This document shows, piece after piece, positions 18,174 through 26,846 of a stretch of 64,000 nucleotides of DNA (positions are counted from its first letter, which is position 1; each line of letters opens with the position of its first letter). The translations under genes were made by a program, and so were the position numbers. Origin of the DNA: DAOSEC01 sp035362935 (GTDB lineage: Bacteria; Bacillota_I; Bacilli_A; ML615J-28; CAG-313). Below the pieces are notes generated by a model, which saw only the letters and a list, made by a program, of their open reading frames with translations, was not told where the DNA came from and did not search any database. Location of the stretch: the NCBI GenBank assembly GCA_035362935.1, contig DAOSEC010000008.1, positions 1-64,000 on the forward strand, in the 5' to 3' direction.

Positions 18174-18711
18174 CTTGTTTCACATCCAATACTTTTTTGA
18201 TTTGTTCGTAGGTTATACCTAGCGCACTAAGCCTTCTCATTAATTCTTTTGTGTTCGCATAACCTATATGAAAGTGACTCCCTACTTTTATTCGATTTCT
18301 TAAACTGTTTGGCGAAGCAGACAGTCCTAGTTCAATCATATCAGCCAAACTTAAGTTCGTTATTTCTTGATTGTAACTAATGTGGTTTTTTAATATGTTT
18401 GATAGTTCTGTTGGTGATATATGTTCAATCCCAATCTTGCGTCTATTTTTCGAATAGGATTTGGTTTGATCCGCATACACATGGGTACAAGGACCCACCT
18501 CTTTTTCGACAATTTTACGAATCTTTTCTCCTGCGAAATCAGGATCAAGCACGAGTACAATCTCTTTTGTTTTTTTATATTCTTTGATCAATGCAAGGGT
18601 GTCTTCTTCAATGTGTGTTCCGTTGGTCGCAACACAAATCGCATGAGGTATTACCTTGCGGACTTTATCAATATCATGTTTGCCTTCAACGACATATATA
18701 TATTCTTTCAT
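18166..18711 (-). CDS. rnmV: Ribonuclease M5
   Basis: Matures 5S rRNA precursors in low-GC Gram-positives. The 181 residues carry a Toprim domain with the catalytic Glu9 in VEGKHD and the Asp pair Asp56/Asp58 in LVLDPDFAG. The C-terminal domain has the ELGLSASPNSLRNR type sequence typical of RnmV. It is translationally coupled to rsmA. The presence of this gene supports a Firmicutes or Tenericutes origin. Confidence 0.95.
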   Translation of the reverse strand: MKEYIYVVEGKHDIDKVRKVIPHAICVATNGTHIEEDTLALIKEYKKTKEIVLVLDPDFAGEKIRKIVEKEVGPCTHVYADQTKSYSKNRRKIGIEHISPTELSNILKNHISYNQEITNLSLADMIELGLSASPNSLRNRIKVGSHFHIGYANTKELMRRLSALGITYEQIKKVLDVKQDD

Positions 18712-18755
18712 AACTTCACCATATGCTATTATAACATAGTTGGTTAAAATTCAAA

Positions 18756-18789
18756 ATAAAAAAGTAGAGTGTGCTTTGTCACTCTACTT
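18756..18789 (-). terminator. Intrinsic terminator at the end of the 18.8-23.3 kb unit
   Basis: An AAGTAGAGTG/CACTCTACTT stem followed by TTTTTTATTTT on the minus strand overlaps the stop codon at 18784. Confidence 0.8.
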
Positions 18790-19020
18790 GATTGATTTTC
18801 TCTTTTGATTTTCAATGACTGCAATGATTCCTAAAAAGACAAAGAAGACAAACATTGCTCCAACAAAACCAAGTAAATATCCAACTACCATACAAATTAG
18901 ACCAAATATCGCAGTTAATACATATTGTTTTTTATGAATCCCGTTTATCACAAGTGGAATGGTAAATATCAGTGCTGAGATGATGTATCCAATCGTTTGA
19001 AAAATTGGATTGTCATTCAT
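18784..19020 (-). CDS. Small membrane protein of unknown function
   Basis: A 78-residue protein that is nearly all membrane: hydrophobic segments at about 8-24, 31-50 and 50-68, with a basic end (NQKRKSIK). I recognise no family. Its start overlaps the upstream stop by eight bases (ATGAATGA), with the upstream gene ending on TGA. It ends a chain of overlapping genes running from 23311 and is followed by a terminator. Confidence 0.6.
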   Translation of the reverse strand: MNDNPIFQTIGYIISALIFTIPLVINGIHKKQYVLTAIFGLICMVVGYLLGFVGAMFVFFVFLGIIAVIENQKRKSIK

Positions 19021-19459
19021 TTAGAAAGTTCTTTTCGTAGACTTCTTTTACTCTGACATAAAAGAGATCTAACTCATTCATAAAATCAGTAAACTCAACA
19101 TAATTTTTAGATATTTTTTCCACAGGACACAAATCATCTTTTTGTTTGTTTAAAATATGATCTACCATTTTTTCATATTTTAGTTCAATGTTTCGACGGC
19201 TTAACAATTCGTAAGCTTCTTTGGTAATGACATTCGAATAAACAAAGTGAACATTTTCCATCGCAAGTATCAGTCTTGCTGCTCCAGTACCTGTTACTTT
19301 ATCATAAATATCAATTGGATAGTATGGATTGTTCTTCTTATAGTAGTGATAAAGTGGCCATAACCCAAATCCATTGGATTGATAAATAACGTTTCCTTTT
19401 TGTTCAATCACAATCGAATGTTTGTTTGCTTGAATTAACTCTATTAGATTAGATTTCAT
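19013..19459 (-). CDS. DUF1893 family protein
   Basis: About 148 residues, with IVIEQKGNVIYQSNGFGLWPL near the start and DKVTGTGAARLILA in the middle; both are recognisable DUF1893 features. Function unknown; relatives occur in Firmicutes and Thermotogae near iron-sulphur or vitamin genes. ATG 19459 overlaps the end of the ECF S-component gene by 11 bases and is preferred over the longer frame beginning at 19477. A zinc or metal role cannot be inferred from the single cysteine. Confidence 0.65.
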   Translation of the reverse strand: MKSNLIELIQANKHSIVIEQKGNVIYQSNGFGLWPLYHYYKKNNPYYPIDIYDKVTGTGAARLILAMENVHFVYSNVITKEAYELLSRRNIELKYEKMVDHILNKQKDDLCPVEKISKNYVEFTDFMNELDLFYVRVKEVYEKNFLNE

Positions 19460-20015
19460 CAGATAACTCTCGATCATGAATTGAACTTTTTATTTTAATT
19501 CGATCATATATAATTGGCGTTACAATAAAAGATAAGCTCAATCCGCCAATTCCAACTAATGTGCTTGATGTTACATAAGCCAGAGCTGTTCCACCAAAGG
19601 TTACAATGGATAATTCTAATGCAAGCATAATACCAAGAATTAAAAATACTTTTGTAAAAATAATCGATAAAAACACTAATATATGATAGAAGAATTTTAC
19701 ATTTCCAAGGCGTTTGGCAAAAATCGCTTGAAGAGAAGCTAAGATGATTGCTAAAAAGACGAGTTCAATTGTTAAAAATGCTGCAATGTGCGGTGGCATC
19801 AAACCAACCATTAAGTTAAATAATGGTATCGTAAACCCAAGTATAACTCCAAAGTATCCTGTGGTTAGAACACCCAAGATAACAACAAAATGCATCGGTA
19901 ATATATATGGACCTATTCCTAATCCGGATAAATGGAGTGAAAAGGTAATGACTATTCCAATCGCAAGCAACACTCCACCAATCGTCATCTTTTTGATTAA
20001 AATACTATTTTTCAT
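19449..20015 (-). CDS. ECF transporter S component, substrate unknown
   Basis: A 188-residue membrane protein with six hydrophobic segments and the look of an energy-coupling-factor substrate-binding subunit: an N-terminal segment with KKMTIGGVLLAIGIVI, a GPYILPMHFVVILGVLTTGY stretch and a long final helix. S components bind a vitamin, metal or nucleobase and dock onto a shared EcfAA'T module, which is not in this window. Neighbours (ferredoxin-type reductase, DUF1893 protein) do not fix the substrate. Start overlaps the reductase stop by 11 bases. Confidence 0.75.
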   Translation of the reverse strand: MKNSILIKKMTIGGVLLAIGIVITFSLHLSGLGIGPYILPMHFVVILGVLTTGYFGVILGFTIPLFNLMVGLMPPHIAAFLTIELVFLAIILASLQAIFAKRLGNVKFFYHILVFLSIIFTKVFLILGIMLALELSIVTFGGTALAYVTSSTLVGIGGLSLSFIVTPIIYDRIKIKSSIHDRELSDEI

Positions 20016-21141
20016 ATTCTTTCACAAACTCCAGTTCTTCTCGCATGTTTTGTAACTCAAGTGGTATGTTAATGTGTTGTGGGCATTTTGGAATACATTC
20101 TCCACATTCCACACATACACTTGCATCGGCATTGCGTTTTACTAGCATCCCATAACTCCACTTACCTGCTCCAACATTTTTAAACATAGCATCTTGATTA
20201 TATATATGAAAGTTTCCAGGAATATCAACTCCAGCAGGACAAGGCATACAGTACAAGCAACTTGTACAACCCACTTTTGTTAACGTACTTAGTCTTGTCT
20301 CTACTTGTTCGATTAATTCATACTCATCCTTATTTAATGGTTCGAATGTTTGAAAAGTGTGTAAGTTGTCTAACAGTTGTGGTAATTCTGTCATTCCACT
20401 TAAAATCACTTTTACTTGTTCCAAACTACCGACCCATCGCATAGCCCAAGAAGCAATTGATCGATTTTTATTATACTCTTTCAAAATGGCTTCTGCATCC
20501 GGATGAAAGCTAGCAAGTTTTCCACCTTTAACTGGTTCCATCACAATGACTGGAATGTTGCGTGCAACGCATTCATAATATCCTTTGATTCCTTGTTGAA
20601 TCGACTTGTCAATATAGTTTAATTGGATTTGACAAAAATCCCAATTGTAATAGTTTAATATATTGATAAATACTTCATAAGAATCGTGAAAAGAAAATCC
20701 GATGTATCTAATTTTTCCTTCTTTTTTCCATGTTTCTAAAATCTCTATAATTCCCCACTCTTTTAACTGATCGAGTCTTGCTTGATTCATCGCATGAACC
20801 AAATAAAAATCAATATAATCGGTTTGTAAATGTGCTAGTTGAATGTCAATTGCTTTTAACACTTCATCTCTTGATTGATAAACTCCTAATGTTAATTTTG
20901 TTGCTAAATAAAATGTGCTACGATCCCATTTGGAAATAACACTACCCATAAACTCTTCACTTTTTCCGTTGTGATAGACAATCGCAGTATCGTAATAATT
21001 AATTCCATTTTGATACGCAACTTCTAATAATTCCGTTGCTTTTACGGTATCAATTTCACCATTCTTTAGTGGGAATCTCATCCCGCCAAATCCAAGCAAA
21101 CTTGTCGTTACTCCTAATTTGTCAAATGTTCGTTTTTCCAT
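20005..21141 (-). CDS. Aldo/keto reductase with C-terminal iron-sulphur domain
   Basis: A 378-residue protein with two parts. Residues 1-285 form an aldo/keto reductase barrel with the tetrad Asp51, Tyr56, Lys82 and His116. Residues 286-378 carry a 4Fe-4S domain with cysteines at 292, 295, 298 and 301 and a second set at 343, 346, 349 and 353 (CVECGECIPKCPQH). Such fused proteins are common in anaerobes and may take electrons from ferredoxin rather than NADPH. The physiological substrate is unknown. Start and stop overlap or abut neighbours, so it belongs to the 18.8-23.3 kb unit. Confidence 0.88.
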   Translation of the reverse strand: MEKRTFDKLGVTTSLLGFGGMRFPLKNGEIDTVKATELLEVAYQNGINYYDTAIVYHNGKSEEFMGSVISKWDRSTFYLATKLTLGVYQSRDEVLKAIDIQLAHLQTDYIDFYLVHAMNQARLDQLKEWGIIEILETWKKEGKIRYIGFSFHDSYEVFINILNYYNWDFCQIQLNYIDKSIQQGIKGYYECVARNIPVIVMEPVKGGKLASFHPDAEAILKEYNKNRSIASWAMRWVGSLEQVKVILSGMTELPQLLDNLHTFQTFEPLNKDEYELIEQVETRLSTLTKVGCTSCLYCMPCPAGVDIPGNFHIYNQDAMFKNVGAGKWSYGMLVKRNADASVCVECGECIPKCPQHINIPLELQNMREELEFVKEYEK

Positions 21142-21147
21142 TTGTTG

Positions 21148-22413
21148 TTACCCCAATAACTTTCTTAATTGTTCTTTCAAAACAGAATCTTCTACTGCTT
21201 CGATTAAATCTTTTGGATAGTACACGCGAACCTCTTCTTTGCGAGCTGCATCGATCAAGGCATTGACAATTTTGGAATAGTCTTTTAGTTCCTTGATTGT
21301 ACCATCTTCTAGTAAAATCTTAATCCCACTTGCCTTTTCAATTGCGAAATTTGAGTTATAAACAATTTGTGCTAAGTTATCACTTTTTAAATAGTATGTT
21401 GTGCTAATCCCGGCCTTTTTCATTAACTCTTTGATTTGTTGGTATTGTGTTTCTACATTACCAACTAGTAGCTTATCTTTAAATAGTTTTCTAGATAACA
21501 ACCGATTAGATAAATCCTTTAGAATGAAATCATCACTAAAGCGAAACTCTGAAATCATTGTTGTAATTAAGTAATCATCTAGCATCAAATAATCATCCAG
21601 CACAACACTACCTTCTTGCATAATTTTGACTAGATACTTTGCTACTCCATCAAATACATACCCTTGATGATAGAGTACTTTGATCCGTTTGTATATCTTG
21701 TCTAACACGATTTCAAAACTGCGCCCGACTGGATGAAAGTACACTTGCCAATACATGTTATATCTACTCATTAAATAGTCTTCAATCGCATGAACACTAG
21801 ATGCTTTGTGTACAATTTCTTTGTTTTTTATTCTCATCGTTCGAATGATGCGATCAACATCAATCTCACCATAGGTTGCTCCTGTAAAATAAGCATCTCT
21901 TGCTAAATAATCAAGTCTATCAATGTCCAATTGACTTGAAACAATTCCTTCAAGCAAAGGAAACTTACCATCTTTTTTTATGATAGAAACCAAATCAGCA
22001 GGTAGGTCCGGATTGGCTTCTTTTAGTACTTTAGAAACATCTGTTTTCTCTAAGATAACTCTAGTTGAAAACTCTTCATGATCAAATTCAAACGCATCTT
22101 CAAATGCATGAGAAAATGGACCATGACCGATGTCGTGAAGCAAGCTTGCTGCGTAAAGCAACTTAACTTCATATTCGCTTAATGCTTCTTGTAATCCTTC
22201 TACCTCTCTTATAAGACGTACAGCATTTTGATAAACCCCCAAACTATGAGAAAATCTTGAATGTTCAGCGGTGTGAAATACTGCACTGACTCCACCAAGT
22301 TGATGAATTCGTTTTAATCGTTGAAATTCTTTTGTATTAATGATATTCCAAACAAGTTCATCACTTACGGTGATATACCCGTAAATTGGATCTCTAAATA
22401 CCTTCTTTTCCAT
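21148..22413 (-). CDS. HD-domain phosphohydrolase (YwfO/dNTPase-like)
   Basis: A 421-residue protein with the N-terminal KVFRDPIYGYI, the metal-binding HSLGVY (His56) and the HD pair in LLHDIGHGPFSHAFE (His93-Asp94). These are typical of YwfO-like proteins, which are related to dGTPases and hydrolyse deoxynucleoside triphosphates in some members. A role in adjusting dNTP pools is likely but unproven. It overlaps the EamA transporter gene upstream by 20 bases. Confidence 0.85.
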   Translation of the reverse strand: MEKKVFRDPIYGYITVSDELVWNIINTKEFQRLKRIHQLGGVSAVFHTAEHSRFSHSLGVYQNAVRLIREVEGLQEALSEYEVKLLYAASLLHDIGHGPFSHAFEDAFEFDHEEFSTRVILEKTDVSKVLKEANPDLPADLVSIIKKDGKFPLLEGIVSSQLDIDRLDYLARDAYFTGATYGEIDVDRIIRTMRIKNKEIVHKASSVHAIEDYLMSRYNMYWQVYFHPVGRSFEIVLDKIYKRIKVLYHQGYVFDGVAKYLVKIMQEGSVVLDDYLMLDDYLITTMISEFRFSDDFILKDLSNRLLSRKLFKDKLLVGNVETQYQQIKELMKKAGISTTYYLKSDNLAQIVYNSNFAIEKASGIKILLEDGTIKELKDYSKIVNALIDAARKEEVRVYYPKDLIEAVEDSVLKEQLRKLLG

Positions 22414-23311
22414 ATTTGTTTTTCCCCTTTGATTCTTCTTGTTTCATTTGTGAAACAACAACCGCAACAATAATCAGTGATCCGCCAAGAAACACAAACG
22501 GTTTGAATGCAATTGATAACATTATGATTTCTAATATGCTCGCAAATACGGCTTCTAAACTAACAATAATGCTTATCTTTGATGGTTCGACATATTTTAA
22601 TGCAATGTTTTGCCCAAGGTAACCAAATCCTGTATTGAATAATCCTAAGAATACAATAGGCCACCACGAGACTACTCCAACTTGTGGTATGGTATCAAAT
22701 ACAAATGCTAAGACAAGTGATAATAACCCCACAGTTGCAAATTGAACAATGCTAAACGGAATTGGGTCAATCGGATGTTTGTCCATCACTCTGCTACTTT
22801 CAATCAAATACATACTCGAAAACACCACAGAGATAAATGTTAACAAATCTCCAAAATTAAATTCGATTAATAGTTGATCATTCAGTGACAACATATAGAC
22901 ACCAAGAAGCGCAATCACTGATGCAATATAGATATATTTTGATAGATGTTTCTTATAAACTACAAAACTAATCACCGGAACCACAACAACAATCAATTGA
23001 ACAATGAATGCATTTTTCGAAGCTGTTGTATACACTAACCCAAAGGTTTGTAATCCAAAGGCAACAAGTAACAAGATTCCGATCCAAATTCCCTTTGAAA
23101 GCGTACGCCCTTTGATTTGTTTTAGATATCGAAAAAAGATTATACTTAATACAAACGATGCTAGTAAAAATCTACCAGCAAGAATCGTAAAGGTTTGAAA
23201 GCCTAAATCATTTGCGATCTTGTTAATTGGGAATCCACTTCCCCATATAATCGCAACGACTAGAAGTAATATTTCTGCGTTTTTAACTTTAGCAAAGCGG
23301 CTCAATTTCAT
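22394..23311 (-). CDS. DMT-family transporter (EamA)
   Basis: Ten hydrophobic segments in two five-segment repeats, with the AIIWGSGFPINKIA opening of EamA/RhaT drug-metabolite transporters. The substrate is unknown; many members export amino acids or metabolites. Start choice matters: GGAGGG ends one base from ATG 23311, too close for normal initiation. The in-frame TTG two codons on (at 23305) has correct spacing and could be the true start. It is the first gene of a six-gene chain of overlaps ending at 18784. Confidence 0.8.
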   Translation of the reverse strand: MKLSRFAKVKNAEILLLVVAIIWGSGFPINKIANDLGFQTFTILAGRFLLASFVLSIIFFRYLKQIKGRTLSKGIWIGILLLVAFGLQTFGLVYTTASKNAFIVQLIVVVVPVISFVVYKKHLSKYIYIASVIALLGVYMLSLNDQLLIEFNFGDLLTFISVVFSSMYLIESSRVMDKHPIDPIPFSIVQFATVGLLSLVLAFVFDTIPQVGVVSWWPIVFLGLFNTGFGYLGQNIALKYVEPSKISIIVSLEAVFASILEIIMLSIAFKPFVFLGGSLIIVAVVVSQMKQEESKGKNKYGKEGI

Positions 23312-23357
23312 CCCTCCATATTGGTAATTATATCATAGCAGAGCTGTTTTTCATAGA

Positions 23358-23386
23358 AAAAAAGAAAAAGTAGAACTCTACTTTTT
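23358..23386 (-). terminator. Intrinsic terminator of pyrG
   Basis: An AAAAAGTAGA/TCTACTTTTT stem and a T-rich run of eight bases follow on the minus strand, overlapping the pyrG stop. Confidence 0.85.
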
Positions 23387-24988
23387 CCCTTCAATCGCGT
23401 GTTTGATAAAATCTTTGAATAATGGATGTGGCTTATTCGGTCTAGATAAGAATTCTGGATGAAATTGACATCCAACAAACCATGGGTGATTGCTTAATTC
23501 CATCATCTCAACAAGACTAGTTTGTGGGTTAATTCCACTAACCACCATACCAGCGTTTTCAAATTGTTCTTTAAACTGATTGTTAAACTCGTAACGATGT
23601 CTATGTCGTTCCTTGATCTCATCGACTCCGTAAGCTTCATACGCTTTTGTTCCTGGTTTGATGATGCAATCATAGAGACCTAAACGCAGTGTCCCACCAA
23701 TGTTAATTCCTTCGTATTGATCAGGTAAGTAATCGAAGATTGGATATGGAGTATTTGGATCAAATTCAGTCGAACTTGCGTGGTCTAAACCTAATACATT
23801 TCTTGCATATTCTATCATCGCTATTTGCATCCCTAAACACAATCCTAAGTATGGAACGAGCTTGGTTCTTGCATATTCTGCTGCTAAGATTTTCCCCTCA
23901 ATCGCACGCGGTCCAAATCCACCAGGCACTAAGATACCACTTACATCATCTAGTTCTTCGGATATGTTATTTAATGTCAATGTTTCTGCATCTACAAACT
24001 TGATATGAACCTTATGATTGTGATAAATTCCTGCGTGTTTGAGTGATTCCGAAACCGATAAATAAGCATCTGGTAATTCCACATATTTTCCAACAATCGC
24101 AACCTTAACTTGTTTTTTAATTGCTTTGATTCGTTTGATCAAATCATTCCATTCACTCATTTCAAGTGGAGCGGTTTCTAATTCAAAGTGGTTACATATA
24201 TATTCGTCTAGTCCTTGTCGAGCAAATCCACTTGCAACTTCATAGATAACATCTACATCTCTTGCTTCAATGATCGCTTTTTCGTTGACATCACATAGAA
24301 GTGCAATCTTATCTTTTTGATCTTGAGGAACTTCAACTTCGGTTCTTAAAATAATCACATCTGGTTGAATTCCTAAACTTCTTAATTCTTTGACTGAGTG
24401 TTGTGTTGGTTTGGTTTTTATTTCTCCAGCAGCCTTTAAGAAGGGAACAAGTGTTGTATGAATATACATCGTATTGTGGAAACCATAATCACGTCTTGTT
24501 TGGCGAATTGCTTCTAAAAACGGTAAACTTTCGATGTCTCCTACGGTTCCACCAATTTCAGTAATGACAACATCAGCTTCACTTGAAATCGCAGCTTTTT
24601 GTAAATATCGTTTGATTTGATTTGTGACATGGGGAACAACTTGGACGGTAGACCCTAAATATTCACCACGACGTTCTTTTTCGATGATTTTTGAATATAT
24701 TTTTCCAGTGGTTACGTTAGAATATTTGCTTAAGTTTTCATCGATAAAACGTTCATAGTGACCTAAGTCGAGATCGGTTTCCGCACCATCGTTGGTCACA
24801 AATACTTCACCATGTTGATATGGTGACATTGTGCCTGGATCATAATTCAAATACGGATCAAATTTAAGCATAAATACTTTTAATCCTCTATTTTTTAATA
24901 ACCTTCCAATGCTTGCTGCTGAAATTCCTTTTCCTAAACTCGATACAACTCCACCAGTAACGAATATAAATTTTGTCTGTTTCCCCAT
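23378..24988 (-). CDS. pyrG: CTP synthase
   Basis: Makes CTP from UTP, ATP and glutamine. The protein from ATG 24988 has 536 residues, the normal size: an N-terminal synthase domain beginning KFIFVTGGVVSSLGKGI, the metal-binding GAETDLDLGHYERF, and a class I amidotransferase domain with the nucleophile in LGLCLGMQ and the FHPE segment near the end. ATG 24988 has GAAGGAAG upstream; the longer frame to 25027 would start inside the leader hairpin. A promoter and an attenuator-like terminator lie just upstream. RpoE and DUF1934 genes nearby recall the Bacillus ywiB-argS-rpoE-pyrG order without argS. Confidence 0.97.
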   Translation of the reverse strand: MGKQTKFIFVTGGVVSSLGKGISAASIGRLLKNRGLKVFMLKFDPYLNYDPGTMSPYQHGEVFVTNDGAETDLDLGHYERFIDENLSKYSNVTTGKIYSKIIEKERRGEYLGSTVQVVPHVTNQIKRYLQKAAISSEADVVITEIGGTVGDIESLPFLEAIRQTRRDYGFHNTMYIHTTLVPFLKAAGEIKTKPTQHSVKELRSLGIQPDVIILRTEVEVPQDQKDKIALLCDVNEKAIIEARDVDVIYEVASGFARQGLDEYICNHFELETAPLEMSEWNDLIKRIKAIKKQVKVAIVGKYVELPDAYLSVSESLKHAGIYHNHKVHIKFVDAETLTLNNISEELDDVSGILVPGGFGPRAIEGKILAAEYARTKLVPYLGLCLGMQIAMIEYARNVLGLDHASSTEFDPNTPYPIFDYLPDQYEGINIGGTLRLGLYDCIIKPGTKAYEAYGVDEIKERHRHRYEFNNQFKEQFENAGMVVSGINPQTSLVEMMELSNHPWFVGCQFHPEFLSRPNKPHPLFKDFIKHAIEGKK

Positions 24989-25003
24989 AATCTTCCTTCT
25001 TTC

Positions 25004-25038
25004 TAAAAAATAAAAAGCCCTCTTCAACGAAGAGAGCT
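25004..25038 (-). terminator. Leader terminator (attenuator) of pyrG
   Basis: On the minus strand AGCTCTCTTC/GAAGAGGGCT forms a stem with a small loop, followed by TTTTATTTTTT. It lies between a good promoter (25064-25092) and the pyrG start, so every transcript from that promoter must pass it. The 5' transcript segment AGAGC is complementary to GCTCT in the 5' arm, giving a possible competing pairing. Confidence 0.75.
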
Positions 25039-25063
25039 AACATTTCTTTTTTGGCTCTTTCTT

Positions 25064-25092
25064 ATTATATCAAAAGATTGTTGTTAAATCAA
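25064..25092 (-). promoter_or_regulatory. Promoter of pyrG
   Basis: Minus-strand TTGATT (25087-25092), a 17-base spacer and TATAAT (25064-25069). The -35 box overlaps the stop codon of the upstream gene. The predicted transcript starts near 25057 with GAGCC. Confidence 0.75.
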
Positions 25093-25775
25093 TCTTTTTT
25101 TGTATCTCGCAAAAATGGCATAACCAAATATATTAACAAAATGTGTGTAATTACAAGTAAAACAATAAAATAGAAGGCAAAGATGTCAAGTGATGTTATC
25201 ACATTTGTAATAAGATTAATTGGACGAAATACATCCCAAGAATTAAATCTTAAAAATCGTCCAATATAGATTCCAATACTCGATAACAAACTAATGTCTA
25301 GAATCATATGGTGCTTCCATTTTGGAAATGTTTCGCACAAAAATGTTAATGCATTATCAATGGATTTACACGCTAGAAACAATCCAATGAGTGCTCCTAG
25401 GAAGATATGTATCAAAGCAACATATGCCTCAATTTGTCTTACATATTCCATTGGTGCATACGGATGTTCAAATGTGTAAAATGGATAGTTCGTTAAGTGA
25501 ATAAAATCCGTAATAATATAAAATGCATTTGGTAACATAACAAGCCAGATTACAACAATAATCCACTTCATCCACTTGTGTTTGATTGTTTTGTTTCTTA
25601 AGAGTAGCGTAACAAGAAGTGGAATCACTGCTAATATCATATTCCAAGCAAAAAATATATGTAAGAACTGTTTTGTTATGATAAAGACTGGAATCGATAG
25701 GAATCCATAAAGGATAGCAAACAACAAGAGTCTTCGTTCAACTGGGGTAATAAACTTCCAAAGCTTTGACATCAT
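25089..25775 (-). CDS. DUF1361 membrane protein
   Basis: A 228-residue protein with about seven hydrophobic segments. LPNAFYIITDFIHLTNYPF near residues 80-98 is the conserved DUF1361 signature. Function unknown. Its start overlaps the stop of the aldo/keto reductase gene in an ATGA, so the two are translationally coupled. The pyrG promoter overlaps its 3' end. Confidence 0.78.
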   Translation of the reverse strand: MMSKLWKFITPVERRLLLFAILYGFLSIPVFIITKQFLHIFFAWNMILAVIPLLVTLLLRNKTIKHKWMKWIIVVIWLVMLPNAFYIITDFIHLTNYPFYTFEHPYAPMEYVRQIEAYVALIHIFLGALIGLFLACKSIDNALTFLCETFPKWKHHMILDISLLSSIGIYIGRFLRFNSWDVFRPINLITNVITSLDIFAFYFIVLLVITHILLIYLVMPFLRDTKKD

Positions 25776-26767
25776 GATTTTAATATCTCATCGATTCGAT
25801 CTAATTCTTCTTGTGTAAATGACAAGTTATCAATTGCTTTGATGTTTTCATAAAGTTGTTCTACTTTACTTACTCCAAGAACAGTCGATGTCATTTTTGG
25901 ATTTCTCAATACCCAAGCAATTGCCATTTGTGAAATGGTTTGGTTTCTTTGTTTGGCAACACTGTTTAGTGCTAATAATTTTTGAATGAGCGGTTCTGTC
26001 ACAGCCGATTTGTTGATGTGTTTGATGTGTTCTTTCATCAATCTTGAATCATCTGGAATTCCATCTATATATTTGTTTGATAATAGTCCTTGTGCAAGCG
26101 CAACAAAGCAAATGGTACCTCCACCGACTTCATATTGGGTATCTAGTAAGTGATCGTCTTCAATCCAACGATTTAACATATTATAACTTGGTTGAGTAAT
26201 CACATAAGGAACATGCATTGCTTTTAAGTAAGCCACTGCTTCTTTGATTTGATGTGATTTATAGTTGGACAAACCAACATAAAGGGCTTTTCCGCTTCTA
26301 ACAATATCAGCAAGTGCGGTCATAGTTTCTTCTAAAGAAGTTTCTGCGTCAAAGCGATGATGATAAAAGATATCAACATAAGGAATTCCAAGTCTTGCAA
26401 GTGATTGATCAATGCTTGCCATTAAATATTTACGAGAACCATAATCTCCATATGGTCCTGGCCACATCAAATACCCAGCCTTGGTTGATATGATAATTTC
26501 ATCACGATATGCCATTAATTCTTCTTTTAAAATGTTTCCAAATGTGATTTCAGCCGATCCTGGAGGTGGTCCATAATTATTCGCTAAATCAAAGTGGGTA
26601 ATTCCGTTGTTAAATGCTTCTAGTACAATTTGTTTGCATGTTTGATAATCATCCACTGCACCAAAATTCCACCACATTCCAAGCGATATCACAGGAAGTT
26701 TTAATCCACTTTTACCGAGTCTTCTATATAACATTTTTTCGTAACGATTGGGATTTGCTTGATACAT
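25772..26767 (-). CDS. Aldo/keto reductase (YghZ/Kv-beta-like)
   Basis: A 331-residue reductase of the subfamily that includes E. coli YghZ (L-glyceraldehyde 3-phosphate reductase) and voltage-channel beta subunits. Seen are YRRLGKSGLKLP at the start, the Asp and Tyr of HFDLANNYGPPPGSAE, a Lys in STKAGY and a His in YHHRFD: the full catalytic tetrad. It probably detoxifies aldehydes such as methylglyoxal. The start is ATG 26767, which has AGAGAGG upstream, rather than 26791. Confidence 0.87.
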   Translation of the reverse strand: MYQANPNRYEKMLYRRLGKSGLKLPVISLGMWWNFGAVDDYQTCKQIVLEAFNNGITHFDLANNYGPPPGSAEITFGNILKEELMAYRDEIIISTKAGYLMWPGPYGDYGSRKYLMASIDQSLARLGIPYVDIFYHHRFDAETSLEETMTALADIVRSGKALYVGLSNYKSHQIKEAVAYLKAMHVPYVITQPSYNMLNRWIEDDHLLDTQYEVGGGTICFVALAQGLLSNKYIDGIPDDSRLMKEHIKHINKSAVTEPLIQKLLALNSVAKQRNQTISQMAIAWVLRNPKMTSTVLGVSKVEQLYENIKAIDNLSFTQEELDRIDEILKS

Positions 26768-26819
26768 ATCTAATTCCTCTCTTTCTGCCAATAATTATAT
26801 CATATTAGACCATACATGA

Positions 26820-26846
26820 AAAGAAAAAGCCTATTTCTAGGCTTTT
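26820..26846 (-). terminator. Intrinsic terminator of rpoE
   Basis: An AAAAGCCTA/TAGGCTTTT stem with a GAAA loop overlaps the rpoE stop, followed on the minus strand by TCTTTTC. Confidence 0.75.
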
